From: Lysinibacillus fusiformis | GTDB lineage: Bacteria; Bacillota; Bacilli; Bacillales_A; Planococcaceae | DNA length: 64,000 nt | Assembly: GCA_030027265.1 (NCBI GenBank) | Contig: JASENG010000011.1 | Span: forward strand, 1 to 64,000 | Direction of reading: 5' to 3' | In this document: positions 53,102-61,791 of the stretch, in pieces | Layout: every line of letters starts with the position of its first letter | Numbering within the stretch: the first letter of the stretch is position 1 | The notes under the pieces: generated by a model | What the model was told of the DNA's origin: nothing | Database searches by the model: none | Seen by the model: only the letters and a program-made list of their open reading frames with translations | Made by a program: the position numbers and the translations under genes

Positions 53102-53281
53102 AAATTTCCGTTTAAATTAAAAAATTACTATACTTTGCTTGGAATAAAAAGGAGTTTCTCCGCTTATTTTGCCCAAATCCTTGCATTTCGGCTAATTTAG
53201 AGCAGTTAAGCGGAAAAACTCCGCTTATATCAGCTTTCTTAAGCCGACATCTATACATTAGACGGAAATTCTCCGCCTAAG
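53102..53281. repeat. Intergenic palindromic repeats, AGCGGAnnnnnCTCCGCTTA type
   Basis: Units include GGAGTTTCTCCGCTTA (about 53151-53166), TTAAGCGGAAAAACTCCGCT (about 53206-53225) and TTAGACGGAAATTCTCCGCC (about 53258-53278), with further degenerate half-units at 53104, 53187 and 53239, so elements recur about every 20-60 bp. Each is a near-palindrome, and no protein frame runs through them. Confidence 0.75.
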
Positions 53282-53320
53282 AATTCTTATACTGGAAATC
53301 GGTTTTCTTTATGAGTTTTA

Positions 53321-53363
53321 AAAAGCATGGGAATTCAATTATGAATTCCCATGCTTTGTTTTT
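53321..53363 (+). terminator. Rho-independent terminator
   Basis: AAAGCATGGGAATTC pairs perfectly with GAATTCCCATGCTTT around a 6-nt loop, followed by GTTTTT. It lies about 310 nt after the aldo/keto reductase gene and could also act on the minus strand. Confidence 0.85.
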
Positions 53364-53412
53364 CCACTTATTGGACTACCATGAAGTAGGGTCTCTTTTT
53401 TCGACAGAAAAG

Positions 53413-54249
53413 TTATTGATCCTTCACAACAACCCGTTTATTTAGGAATGGGTGCTCGAATTCTAGTTGGATGGCGTGCAATTCATAATCGCCAGAGGCT
53501 GTTTGTCTTGCGTTATACATCGTGTCACCAACAATCGGGTGACCGATATGTGCCATATGAACACGGATTTGGTGAGTACGTCCAGTCTCTAGAACTAGAT
53601 GGACGACACAAGTACCTTTAAAACGTTTTACCACTTCGAAATGAGTAATCGCATGCTGCCCCGATACGGAAACCACACGGCGGGTTGCATGGTGGCGGTC
53701 TTTTCCGATGGGCTCATTAACAGTACCATTTTCTTGGCGGATGTTGCCTTGTACTTCTGCCTCGTATGTTCGAATAATGGACTTTTCCTCGATCATTCGG
53801 TCGAATATAGATTTCGCAATCGGATGCTTCGCTACTAATAATAATCCTTTCGTTCCAAGGTCCAAACGATGAACATGCTCTGCATAATGTCCGTCATTTT
53901 CTTGAATATGTGCCATTACATGATTCATGCAAGTATCCACATCCCATTCGTCATTTGGATGGGTTGCCATTCCTTTTGGTTTTGAAACAATCAAGCAATG
54001 CTCATCCTCGTAACGAATCGTCAACTCGCATTTTTCAGTTGGCTTGTAATTTGAAGCAGGTGCCTCGTAGCTAAAGGAAAGCTTTGTCCCAGCTTTTAGC
54101 GGATCCTTCCACAATACCGGACTTCCATCTGATAACGTCACCGCTTTTGCCATCCGCAATTCATGGACAATTTTTTTCCCAAGGCGCCACTTTTCGCGCA
54201 ATAATTCTTCAACTGTTAGTCCTTCTTGTACGATTTCATATTGGAACAT
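53413..54249 (-). CDS. RluA-family pseudouridine synthase
   Basis: A 278-residue enzyme that would isomerise uridine in rRNA or tRNA. An N-terminal S4-like region (about 1-70) precedes the catalytic domain with HVHRLDLGTKGLLLVAK (catalytic Asp in HRLD, about 130) and GRTHQIRVHMAHIGHPIVGD (about 230). The target base cannot be read from sequence; B. subtilis has three paralogues of this type. It lies downstream of the BdbC/thioredoxin pair, separated by a hairpin. Confidence 0.9.
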   Translation of the reverse strand: MFQYEIVQEGLTVEELLREKWRLGKKIVHELRMAKAVTLSDGSPVLWKDPLKAGTKLSFSYEAPASNYKPTEKCELTIRYEDEHCLIVSKPKGMATHPNDEWDVDTCMNHVMAHIQENDGHYAEHVHRLDLGTKGLLLVAKHPIAKSIFDRMIEEKSIIRTYEAEVQGNIRQENGTVNEPIGKDRHHATRRVVSVSGQHAITHFEVVKRFKGTCVVHLVLETGRTHQIRVHMAHIGHPIVGDTMYNARQTASGDYELHAIQLEFEHPFLNKRVVVKDQ

Positions 54250-54266
54250 TTTTTACCTCCAAAATA

Positions 54267-54301
54267 AGAATAATCGTGTCCAAAAATGAACACGATTATT
54301 C
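54267..54301 (-). terminator. Hairpin between thioredoxin and RluA-type genes
   Basis: GAATAATCGTGT pairs with ACACGATTATTC around a loop of about 11 nt. There is no clear T-run on the minus strand, so it may be a weak terminator or processing site. Confidence 0.45.
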
Positions 54302-54327
54302 ATCATCTTCTTATTAATTTTAATAAC

Positions 54328-54801
54328 TTATGATTTAGCTTGCTTTAAGAAATCATAAATTACATCTGTGTCTTTAGAGTAATCGCCAACTAGACGATTT
54401 ACTTCTTTGCCATCTTTAAAATAAATCAAAGTCGGAGTTGCCTCAACTTGGTAGTCGTCCCAACCTTGCTCATATTCCAAAACATTGTATTGATCGATTT
54501 GTACACCCACTTCATCAGCGATTGGCATAAGGGCAGGCGTCATTTTTTTGCAATGTGGACACTCTGGACTAAACATATAAGCAACTACTGGTTCACCTGA
54601 GACAATTTTTTCTTTTAGAGCCTCAGGCAAGATGATATTTTGGTAATTTTCATCATCTAATAAATCGATTGTCGATTGTTTTAAATTATCTCGATCATAA
54701 GGATTATCTTCCAATTTATCTTGATTTGCTAAGTTTGTCAGAATAATAATTGCTGCAAAAAGTACAACAACGATTGCACCGATAATTCCTAACTTTTTCA
54801 T
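54328..54801 (-). CDS. Membrane-anchored thioredoxin-family protein
   Basis: A 157-residue protein with one N-terminal membrane anchor (about 4-24) and an extracytoplasmic thioredoxin fold with active-site CPHC (about residues 81-84) and a cis-Pro in VEATPTLIYF. It overlaps the BdbC-like gene by 4 nt (ATGA), so the two form a thiol-oxidase pair, with the membrane DsbB-like protein re-oxidising this one. It plays the DsbA/BdbD-like role in the pair although it is smaller than BdbD. Confidence 0.88.
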   Translation of the reverse strand: MKKLGIIGAIVVVLFAAIIILTNLANQDKLEDNPYDRDNLKQSTIDLLDDENYQNIILPEALKEKIVSGEPVVAYMFSPECPHCKKMTPALMPIADEVGVQIDQYNVLEYEQGWDDYQVEATPTLIYFKDGKEVNRLVGDYSKDTDVIYDFLKQAKS

Positions 54802-55226
54802 TCTTTTTCCCCCTTCATAACTCTTATCATATAGAAACTAGTAATGGCGATTAATATAAACGCTGTACCGGCTAAAAATGGTATCGTAATAAAGCCAAAT
54901 ATATTAATATACTCTCCCGTACAAGGAACTCGTCCACATGCAGGTGCTGAATCAGATAAGAAGTCGAGCTTTTGAATACCATAATGATAAAGAGAGATGG
55001 CGCCGCCTATGCATGAAAAAACTGCTGTTGTTACGGCGATGCGGGCATTTTTTTGTATGTAAGCTACGGTTGTCAGAAGTAAAATTGGATACATTAGTAT
55101 TCGTTGGTACCAGCATAACTCACACGGTTCGTAGCTGCGTATTTCGGAAAAATAGAGGGAACCGAGTGTCGCTACTAATGACACAAGCCATATAAATAGC
55201 AAACTATTTTCTAGTTTTTTATTCAT
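54798..55226 (-). CDS. bdbC: Disulfide oxidoreductase BdbC (DsbB family)
   Basis: A 142-residue protein with four membrane segments. The quinone-coupled Cys pair lies in CELCWYQR (about residues 32-39) and a second pair in ACGRVPCTGEY (about 97-107), as in BdbC/DsbB. I chose the ATG at 55226 because AGGAGATG lies just upstream; the longer frame starts seven codons earlier. It passes electrons from the thioredoxin-like partner to menaquinone. Confidence 0.9.
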   Translation of the reverse strand: MNKKLENSLLFIWLVSLVATLGSLYFSEIRSYEPCELCWYQRILMYPILLLTTVAYIQKNARIAVTTAVFSCIGGAISLYHYGIQKLDFLSDSAPACGRVPCTGEYINIFGFITIPFLAGTAFILIAITSFYMIRVMKGEKE

Positions 55227-55363
55227 TAAGCATCTCCTAGTAATCATTTTCTATTGCAGTTTTGATTATAATTTGTTCACAAATAGAAGTAAATTATTTT
55301 GAATTAAAAATAATTAAAATAGGAGTTTATTTGACGATAATTTGAACCCTTATATACCAGTTG

Positions 55364-55990
55364 CTAAAAAATACTTAAGTAACGAAGCATATATTTTAAG
55401 TCCGATTCTAAGTGTTTCCGCATTAATTCTGAAGCGAGTTCGCCGTCTTTTGATGCAATTGCTCTATAGATTTCCTCATGTTCTTCATATAGTAAAGGCC
55501 TTTTATTTTTTATAAGTGAACGGCGAGACAACAAAAATACAGCATTCATTTTCTGTATTTCAGCAATCATCACGGGGTTATTGCACTCCATATATATAAG
55601 CTCATGGAATTTTTTGTTTGCGCTTACAATTTCGTCAATCGTCCCTTTTTTTGATTCCTTCAAGACCTGCTTTAATTGGCTAAGTTTTTCTTTTGACATG
55701 TTTTTTGCTGCAATTTTCGCAGCATGACTTTCAATTAATGTGATAAATTCTGATGAGTATATTAAGTCTTCCTTTGTGGGTTTGTAAACTCGTTTGTTCC
55801 GTATTAAACCTTCTTGTTCTAGATGTCGAATTGCCTCTCTGATCGGTGTTCGACTTACGCCAATTTTTTCGGCTAACCGTTCTTCAACAAGTTTTATACC
55901 GCCAATTAACTCACCGCTTAAAATCAAATTTCGAATCGATTCATAGGCTAGACGATAGGCATTAGAGGTACCTGGATTTACTGCTTGCAT
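55364..55990 (-). CDS. GntR/FCD-family transcription regulator
   Basis: A 208-residue regulator with an N-terminal winged helix (about 15-75: VEERLAEKIGVSRTPIREAI) and a C-terminal FCD ligand-binding domain (about 85-205) containing HELIYMECNNP and HEEIYRAI. FCD members respond to small organic acids or sugars. Neighbouring genes do not reveal its target. It is monocistronic. Confidence 0.9.
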   Translation of the reverse strand: MQAVNPGTSNAYRLAYESIRNLILSGELIGGIKLVEERLAEKIGVSRTPIREAIRHLEQEGLIRNKRVYKPTKEDLIYSSEFITLIESHAAKIAAKNMSKEKLSQLKQVLKESKKGTIDEIVSANKKFHELIYMECNNPVMIAEIQKMNAVFLLSRRSLIKNKRPLLYEEHEEIYRAIASKDGELASELMRKHLESDLKYMLRYLSIF

Positions 55991-56242
55991 ACATACTCCC
56001 CCTTATTTCACATAAATACGACTCTATTATACACTTAAAGTCACATAATATTAGTAAAATTCCTTAAACTTTATAAGTAAATTTCAGGAAATATTTCATC
56101 CAAAAGTATGAGATCGATACAAATGCGATAGGGTAGTGTTCAGTGATATGATAGTTAGATAAGAAAAATGATGAAGGTTTGCTTTTTAGTTACGTTGCTA
56201 TGTCGTGTTCGTAAATGCTTAAAGTTGTGAGGTGTACGAAGC

Positions 56243-57358
56243 TTGTCCGTAAATGATCATTCAAATATAACAATACTTAAAGAAATTGCAGAGCTATTAA
56301 ATGAAGAAACAGATTTGGTTCCGATGCTAAAAGGTGCTTTAAACAAGTTTTTAAAAGGGACAAATTTTGAAACAGGCTGGATTTTTTTTATTAATGAAAA
56401 AGGGAAGAATGAGCTTATAGCCCAGGAAAATTTACCTGAAGCACTCGAATTTAATAATTGCCATCATTTAAAAAAGGGTGGCTGTTGGTGTGTATCTCGC
56501 TATCGAAAGAATGAATTAAAAAAGGCGTCCAATATTATTGAATGCCAAAGAATCGAAGCAGCGATCGAGTCCGAAACTGGAGACAATGCAGATATCACCC
56601 ATCATGCAACCGTTCCGCTGCAATCAGGTGATGAACGTTTCGGCATTTTAAATGTCGCTTCGCCAAAGACAACGAAGTTTACAGAAGAAGAACTTGAACT
56701 GCTCGAATCCGTTGCCTTTCAAATGGGCTCAGCCATTAAACGCATTAATCTAACAAAGCAAGAGCAAGAAATTGCCCTCGTTCGGGAAAGAAATCGTCTG
56801 GCACGAGATCTGCATGATTCAGTAAACCAATTATTATTTTCCGTAACGCTGACAGCTCGAGCTGGGATTGAAATGAGCGAAGCTACTGAAATCAAGGAAA
56901 CCTTCAAAGAAATTCAGCAGCTGACACAATCGGCCTTAACCGAGATGAGAGCGCTGATTTGGCAATTGCGTCCCAAAGGATTAGAGAGCGGGTTATTGGA
57001 GGCCATCAAAGCTTACGCAGAAATGTTAAGTATTAATTTAACCGTCAATGTGTCAGGTGTCATTCAGTTTCCATCTCGCGTGGAAGAGACGTTGTTCCGT
57101 ATTACACAAGAGGCTTTAAACAATGTAAGGAAGCATGCTGGAGTACAAGAGGCCGTTATTTATATTACGGTCACGCCAACAGATATATTGCTTGTTATTA
57201 AAGATGAGGGAAGAGGGTTTGTCATTGACACGGAAAGAAGCCTTCCTTCCATCGGGCTGCAATCCATTCAGGACCGCGCATCGGCACTTGGCGGCAAGGC
57301 AGATTGGGTAAGTCATATAGGAAAGGGAACGGAACTTTTAATCCGTTTACCATATTAG
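56243..57358 (+). CDS. NarL-type sensor kinase with GAF domain (YhcY-like)
   Basis: A 371-residue cytoplasmic kinase. A GAF domain (about 10-165) with a Cys/His-rich stretch (NCHHLKKGGCWCVSRY, about 72-87) may bind a cofactor or metal. The HisKA_3 box is ERNRLARDLHDSVNQLLFSV (about 180), and the ATPase domain ends DEGRGF and IGLQSIQDRA. The layout recalls B. subtilis YhcY. TTG start after GAGGTG; the response regulator starts 10 nt after its stop. A redox or metal signal is possible but inferred. Confidence 0.9.
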   Translation: MSVNDHSNITILKEIAELLNEETDLVPMLKGALNKFLKGTNFETGWIFFINEKGKNELIAQENLPEALEFNNCHHLKKGGCWCVSRYRKNELKKASNIIECQRIEAAIESETGDNADITHHATVPLQSGDERFGILNVASPKTTKFTEEELELLESVAFQMGSAIKRINLTKQEQEIALVRERNRLARDLHDSVNQLLFSVTLTARAGIEMSEATEIKETFKEIQQLTQSALTEMRALIWQLRPKGLESGLLEAIKAYAEMLSINLTVNVSGVIQFPSRVEETLFRITQEALNNVRKHAGVQEAVIYITVTPTDILLVIKDEGRGFVIDTERSLPSIGLQSIQDRASALGGKADWVSHIGKGTELLIRLPY

Positions 57359-57368
57359 GGGGGATAAA

Positions 57369-58019
57369 ATGATTCGAGTTTTAATAGCAGATGACCATCA
57401 TGTTGTACGTCGCGGTTTACTATTCTTTTTAAAAACGCAGAAGGATATCGAAGTAATCGGAGAAGCAAAAAATGGGGTAGAGGCTGTTGAGCTAGTAGAC
57501 TCCCTGCAACCTGATATTGTTTTAATGGACTTGGTCATGCCTGAAATGGATGGCATCCAGGCAACCAAAAAGATAAAAGCCAAATGGCCAGCAGTTCATA
57601 TTTTGATGCTGACGAGCTTTTCGGATAAAGATCATGTGCTGCCAGCGATTGAAGCGGGTGCGGCCGGGTATCAATTAAAGGATATTGAACCGGATGAATT
57701 GGTGAATTCCATTCGACAAATCATCAGTGGGGAGAATATCATCCATCCGGTTGCAACAACACAATTGGAAGAGACACTTCGTGAAGAAGAGAATTTACCC
57801 CATGTCAAAAATGCACTAACACCAAGGGAAAGAGACGTATTAGCCGAACTGACAAAAGGAAAGAGCAACCGTGAAATTGCCTCTTCTTTATTTGTAACAG
57901 AAAAAACGGTCAAGACGCATATCTCCAATATATTTACAAAGTTAGATGTACAAGACCGTACGCAGGCCGCCCTCTACGCAGTAAAGCATGGCTTAACAGA
58001 AGGCAGCGAAATTCAATAG
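57369..58019 (+). CDS. NarL-family response regulator (YhcZ-like)
   Basis: A 216-residue regulator with receiver (about 1-120, phosphoacceptor Asp in IVLMDLVMPEMDG) and a C-terminal LuxR-type HTH (about 148-205: LTPRERDVLAELTKGKSNRE, then KTVKTHISNIFTKL). Its partner kinase is immediately upstream, and GGGGGG precedes the ATG. Targets are unknown. Confidence 0.93.
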   Translation: MIRVLIADDHHVVRRGLLFFLKTQKDIEVIGEAKNGVEAVELVDSLQPDIVLMDLVMPEMDGIQATKKIKAKWPAVHILMLTSFSDKDHVLPAIEAGAAGYQLKDIEPDELVNSIRQIISGENIIHPVATTQLEETLREEENLPHVKNALTPRERDVLAELTKGKSNREIASSLFVTEKTVKTHISNIFTKLDVQDRTQAALYAVKHGLTEGSEIQ

Positions 58020-58036
58020 AGTGTGATTAATAAAGT

Positions 58037-58075
58037 AACCCTGGCCTCTACTTGATTGGAGAGGTCGGGGTTTTT
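58037..58075 (+). terminator. Terminator of the GAF-kinase/NarL operon
   Basis: AACCCTGGCCTCT pairs with AGAGGTCGGGGTT and then T residues. Confidence 0.85.
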
Positions 58076-58108
58076 GATTTGGGAGAAAGAGATGGAGGAG
58101 CTTGGATT

Positions 58109-58152
58109 GGGATGGGAGTGAGAGTGAGGGGGATAGGAGTGAGAGTGAGGGG
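58109..58152. repeat. Two tandem G-rich units of about 22 bp
   Basis: GGAGTGAGAGTGAGGGGGAT occurs twice in tandem just before the 237-bp array. It contains no ORF of note; a slippage tract is likely. Confidence 0.7.
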
Positions 58153-58795
58153 GATAGTATATTTTATTGAAAATTGATAGGAATTTGCTGTGAATTTGTG
58201 AAGTGTCTAGATTATTGAAGAAAGTGTCTAGATTCCGACAAATAGTGTCTAGATTATTTGGAGAAGTGTCCAGAATATCAGCAAAAATGTCTAGATTCCA
58301 AAATGGGCAGACCTGCTGCAAGCAAAGTTGAGTCAATTTGAACGAAGTCGTATCCGATAGGTAATAGATGAAGCTAGTGAGTGAAAAAGAATAGTATATT
58401 TTATTTAAAATTGATAGAAATTCGCTGTGAATTTATGAAGTGTCTAGATTATTGAAGAAAGTGTCTAGTTTCCGACAAAAAGTGTCTAGATTATTTGGAG
58501 AAGTGTCCAGAATTTCAGCAAAAGTGTCTAGATTCCAAAATGGGCAGACCAGCTGCAAGCAAAGTTGAGTCAATTTGAACGAAGTCGTATCCGACAGGTA
58601 ATAGATGAAGCTAGTGAGTGAAAAAGAATAGTATATTTCATTGAAAAATGATAGAAATTCGCTGTGAATTGATGAAGTGTCTAGATTATTGAAGAAAGTG
58701 TCTAGTTTCCGACAAAAAGTGTCTAGATTATTTGGAGAAGTGTCTAGATTATTTGGAGAAGTGTCCAGAATTTCAGCAAAAATGTCTAGATTCCT
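58152..58795. repeat. 237-bp tandem array with nested 21-bp GTGTCTAGATT units
   Basis: The same 237-bp block occurs 2.7 times, recognised by TAGTATATTT at 58154, 58392 and 58629. Each block contains phased 21-bp units (GTGTCTAGATT or GTGTCCAGAAT) starting at 58203, 58224, 58245, 58266, 58287; 58440 to 58524; and 58677 to 58782. The last block has one extra duplicated unit. TCTAGA is palindromic and 21 bp is two helical turns. Minus-strand frames through it translate as LDT-x-x-N-N repeats, which follow from the 21-bp period rather than from evidence of a protein. Confidence 0.9.
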
Positions 58796-58823
58796 CAAAA
58801 AATTCATTCCACACCCACAACCC

Positions 58824-58852
58824 AAAAAACGCAGCCTACTTAGTAAGCTGCG
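58824..58852 (-). terminator. Terminator of the CDF transporter gene
   Basis: On the minus strand CGCAGCTTACT pairs with AGTAGGCTGCG and six T residues follow. Confidence 0.85.
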
Positions 58853-58865
58853 CATGTTACATCTC

Positions 58866-59765
58866 TTAAAAATGATAATCCTCGTCTGTAGCAGTTGGAA
58901 GTTCATGTGGTTCGATATGGACAAGCACCATACAGAATGGATTGAATTTTTTGACGGTTGATTCGATTTTCTCCGTTATAAGATGGCTTTGGCGAACATC
59001 TAAATGAGGATTTACTGTGACCGTCACATCGATGAAGCTAACGTTCCCATGGGATCTTCCCTTCACATCAACTAAATCAATGACACCAGTAACATTGTTA
59101 ATAAGGACAGACAATGTCTCGGCTTCTTCTATATCAAAACTATCGGTCAGGGTTTGAACGGATTCCCAAAAAATCTCGATTGCCGTTTTGATAATAATAA
59201 TGGCTACAACTAAGGCTGTGAGTGTATCAATTATAGGGAATCCAACAATTGCTCCAAATATCCCGATGGCGGTTCCAATACTGACAAGGGCATCTGAGCG
59301 ATTATCGTAAGCTGCGGCTTTTACGGCTGAACTATTGATCTTCTTCGAAAGAGCCAAATTGTACCGATATACGCCATACATAACGGCGGCACTTCCTATC
59401 GCTACATATGCAGTTAGGGAGGAAGGTGTCTCTCGAACCGGGTTCCATAGATTCATGATGGAACTAAGGAGCACCTGTAAACCTACCATCATCATGATAA
59501 AGGATGCGATTAAAGAAGCAATCGTTTCCGCGCGAAGATGTCCATAGGGGTGATTGGGGTCGGGCGGCCGTTGGGAAATGCGTAAGCCGATTAACACTGC
59601 AATGGAAGCAATGATGTCTGTTGTATTATTTAGTCCATCTGCTTTTAAGGCCTCTGATTCGCCAAAAAATCCAATCGATAGTTTAATCGAGCTAAGGATA
59701 AGGTAGGTGCCGATTGAAAGCCAGGCACCTTTTTCCCCGGCTCGTAAGTTTGTATATAGCTCCAC
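58866..59765 (-). CDS. Cation diffusion facilitator (CDF) metal exporter
   Basis: A 299-residue protein with about six membrane segments and a cytoplasmic C-terminal domain (about 210-295). GTG start at 59765 follows AGGAGGAAAC; the frame is open further upstream but without a ribosome site. Metal-site Asp pairs sit in GLNNTTDIIAS and AAYDNRSDALVS, and HPYGHLRAETIA is typical. It would export Zn, Mn or a related divalent ion; the metal is not determined by sequence. Transcribed alone. Confidence 0.92.
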   Translation of the reverse strand: MELYTNLRAGEKGAWLSIGTYLILSSIKLSIGFFGESEALKADGLNNTTDIIASIAVLIGLRISQRPPDPNHPYGHLRAETIASLIASFIMMMVGLQVLLSSIMNLWNPVRETPSSLTAYVAIGSAAVMYGVYRYNLALSKKINSSAVKAAAYDNRSDALVSIGTAIGIFGAIVGFPIIDTLTALVVAIIIIKTAIEIFWESVQTLTDSFDIEEAETLSVLINNVTGVIDLVDVKGRSHGNVSFIDVTVTVNPHLDVRQSHLITEKIESTVKKFNPFCMVLVHIEPHELPTATDEDYHF

Positions 59766-59798
59766 AATGTTTCCTCCTGGCAAAACTTTAGAACATGA

Positions 59799-59836
59799 CA
59801 AAACAGAGCCGTCTCATTAGAGACGGCTCTGTTTTT
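59799..59836. terminator. Strong terminator between CorC/HlyC-type and CDF genes
   Basis: AAAACAGAGCCGTCTC pairs with GAGACGGCTCTGTTTT around a short loop, ending in T-runs on both strands. It closes the minus-strand gene to its right. Confidence 0.9.
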
Positions 59837-59950
59837 TGCTGAAATCGCATAAGCGACTAGTTGCAAAAATTGGCAATTCTATTCATTTTCTTAAAAAAGT
59901 AATATCCCAAAAGATGAATGATTAAACTTTGGAATTATACTTTTTAAAAA

Positions 59951-61306
59951 TTATTGCTCTGATTCTTCTACTTCTTCATCAGTCAGTTCTGATTCAGGCA
60001 ATTTTGTTACTTCGATGTAAAGGATATGGTGACCGTCAGATTCTTTAATTTTGAATTCGTAACCTGCATAATCAAAGCTATCGCCTTCAACGGCATCGAA
60101 TCTTTTGGTTAAGAACCAGCCGCCAATGGTATCAACATCTTCATCATCAATGATGATACCTAACATATCATTTACTTCGTCTACTAATAATTTAGCATCT
60201 ATAATGTAATGATTATCGCTAATTTCTTGTACTTCCGGTATTTCGTCATCATCAAATTCATCTTGAATATCACCGACAATTTCTTCGATAATGTCTTCAA
60301 TTGTGACTAAACCTGATGTTCCGCCATATTCGTCCATTAGGATAGCCATATGAATTCGTTCACTTTGGATTTTCAGTAATAGGTCACTGATTGGAACAGT
60401 TTCAAACACACGAATGATAGGCTGCATATAATCTACAACCGGCTTGTTACCGTTTGCAGGATTTTTTATATAGGCAGTCAGCAAATGCTTTAAGTTTACT
60501 AAGCCGATTACGTGGTCTTTGTCTCCATCAATGATAGGGTATCGTGTATATTGTTCAACCCCCATTACTTCAAATACTTCTTTTACTGTCAAGTCTTTCT
60601 CAAGACTTGTAATTTCAGTTCGAGGTACCATAATTTCCTTCGCTGTACGGTCGGAGAATTCGAAAATACTGTTTACGTATTCGTATTCAGAATGATTGAT
60701 TTCTCCACCTTTATAACTATCCGTTAAGATAAGACGAAGTTCTTCTTCGGAATGGGCTACTTCAGATTCAGAAGCCATTTTATATCCAAATAATCCTGAT
60801 AATCCACGTGCCGAGCCATTTAAAGCACGGATAAATGGATACATCACCTTATGGAATACAAGCAATGGCCCTGAAAGGCGCAAAGTAAGCTCTTCCGATT
60901 TCACAATGGCAAACGTTTTTGGTGTTAACTCTCCTACGACAACATGTAAATACGTAACAAACATAAACGCAATAATGAATGAAAGAAGTGAAGATAGAGT
61001 TGGATCTAAATTCATTAAGTGAAATAAAGGATGCAAGATCATCTCAAATGTAGGTTCACCTAACCAACCTAATCCAAGGGCAGTAATGGTAATACCTAAC
61101 TGGCAAGCTGATAGATACTCATCCAAATCCGATACAACCTTTTTAGCTTTCATCGCTTTTTTGTTGCCTTCTGCAACTAATTGATCTATACGAGTTGTTC
61201 TTACTTTTACGATTGCAAACTCAGTTGCAACGAAAAATGCCGTAGCAGCAATTAACAAGAAAAATGCTGCCAACTTAATGGTTAACTCTACTATGTCTAC
61301 GTCCAA
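59951..61306 (-). CDS. CNNM/CorC-type protein (hemolysin family, Mg exporter-like)
   Basis: A 451-residue membrane protein: a DUF21/CNNM transmembrane domain (about 1-200), a CBS pair (about 215-335: TRYPIIDGDKDHVIGLVNLK, then MAILMDEYGGTSGLVTIEDI) and a CorC_HlyC C-terminal domain (about 350-440). Relatives include B. subtilis MpfA (YhdP), which exports Mg2+. The start is TTG at 61306; the AAAGG site lies inside a hairpin of the leader. The acidic tail (SELTDEEVEESEQ) is extra. Confidence 0.9.
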   Translation of the reverse strand: MDVDIVELTIKLAAFFLLIAATAFFVATEFAIVKVRTTRIDQLVAEGNKKAMKAKKVVSDLDEYLSACQLGITITALGLGWLGEPTFEMILHPLFHLMNLDPTLSSLLSFIIAFMFVTYLHVVVGELTPKTFAIVKSEELTLRLSGPLLVFHKVMYPFIRALNGSARGLSGLFGYKMASESEVAHSEEELRLILTDSYKGGEINHSEYEYVNSIFEFSDRTAKEIMVPRTEITSLEKDLTVKEVFEVMGVEQYTRYPIIDGDKDHVIGLVNLKHLLTAYIKNPANGNKPVVDYMQPIIRVFETVPISDLLLKIQSERIHMAILMDEYGGTSGLVTIEDIIEEIVGDIQDEFDDDEIPEVQEISDNHYIIDAKLLVDEVNDMLGIIIDDEDVDTIGGWFLTKRFDAVEGDSFDYAGYEFKIKESDGHHILYIEVTKLPESELTDEEVEESEQ

Positions 61307-61313
61307 ATACTTC

Positions 61314-61349
61314 CTTTGTTCCTCGCCCGAATGAGGGGTGCGAACAAAG
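61314..61349 (-). promoter_or_regulatory. Leader hairpin over the ribosome site of the CorC-type gene
   Basis: CTTTGTTC (minus strand) pairs with GAACAAAG across a GC-rich loop with further pairing CGC/GCG; the 3' arm includes the AAAGG ribosome site just before TTG. Such masking would limit translation. A metal-responsive role is only a guess. Confidence 0.4.
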
Positions 61350-61544
61350 AGTACACCTCCTATAATAAAAAATAATTGAATACTACAATGATAAAATATT
61401 TATAGGGAAAATACAAATAGTCCGAACAAATTGTCATAAAGAATATTTTAATATTTTTTGACATACAATTTGAACTAGAATCATACAATAAACAGGTTGA
61501 ATGGAAAGGTTATGCTTAAAAATATTTCTATTTTCTAAAAATTG
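61350..61544. other. AT-rich spacer between divergent genes
   Basis: About 195 bp with no coding frame; it should hold the promoter of the CorC-type gene on the minus strand. I see TTGACATACAATTTGAACTAG near 61460 on the plus strand but no convincing -10 behind it. Confidence 0.4.
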
Positions 61545-61574
61545 TTGACTTTCAAAAAATAGGTATGCTACGCT
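61545..61574 (+). promoter_or_regulatory. Sigma-A-type promoter of the exporter leader
   Basis: TTGACT (61545-61550), 18-bp spacer, TACGCT (61569-61574). It lies about 40 nt before the leader peptide start. The -10 is weak. Confidence 0.45.
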
Positions 61575-61615
61575 TTAAAAGTAATTATAAATTAAAAGAA
61601 AAGGAGGTTAGGATT

Positions 61616-61693
61616 ATGAGAATTAAATACACTTTGCCGCCAGCAATTCAATATGATAATCCAAACCTACCTGAAGCATTCTTTTATTTATAA
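61616..61693 (+). CDS. 25-residue leader peptide of the ABC exporter
   Basis: A short ORF starting MRIKYTLPPAIQ and ending PEAFFYL, preceded by AAGGAGG at 61601-61607 (8 nt before ATG). It is followed by paired terminator hairpins and then the ABC exporter genes. This is the layout of translated leaders that control antibiotic exporters by ribosome stalling, such as BmrB before B. subtilis bmrCD. The Pro-Pro pair could slow ribosomes. Sequence identity to BmrB is not claimed. Confidence 0.7.
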   Translation: MRIKYTLPPAIQYDNPNLPEAFFYL

Positions 61694-61719
61694 CAAGAAC
61701 GCGCATAAGTTTAATCAGG

Positions 61720-61751
61720 GGATACAGGTATTGGATACTTGTATCCTTTTT
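61720..61751 (+). terminator. Attenuator hairpin 1 (exporter leader)
   Basis: GGATACAGGTA pairs with TAC-TTGTATCC and five T residues follow. A second GGATAC at 61733 offers an alternative partner. Confidence 0.7.
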
Positions 61752-61757
61752 CTATGA

Positions 61758-61791
61758 GCACCTATCTCACGGAAGGGATAGGTGCCTTTTT
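61758..61791 (+). terminator. Attenuator hairpin 2 (exporter leader)
   Basis: GCACCTATC pairs with GATAGGTGC around a 10-nt loop, followed by CTTTTT. Confidence 0.78.

Noticed and set aside
58013..58961. Minus- and plus-strand frames through the 237-bp array (LDT-x-x-N repeats)
   Set aside because: The frames are open only because the DNA repeat is 21 bp (7 codons). No ribosome binding site, and they overlap terminators of the flanking genes.
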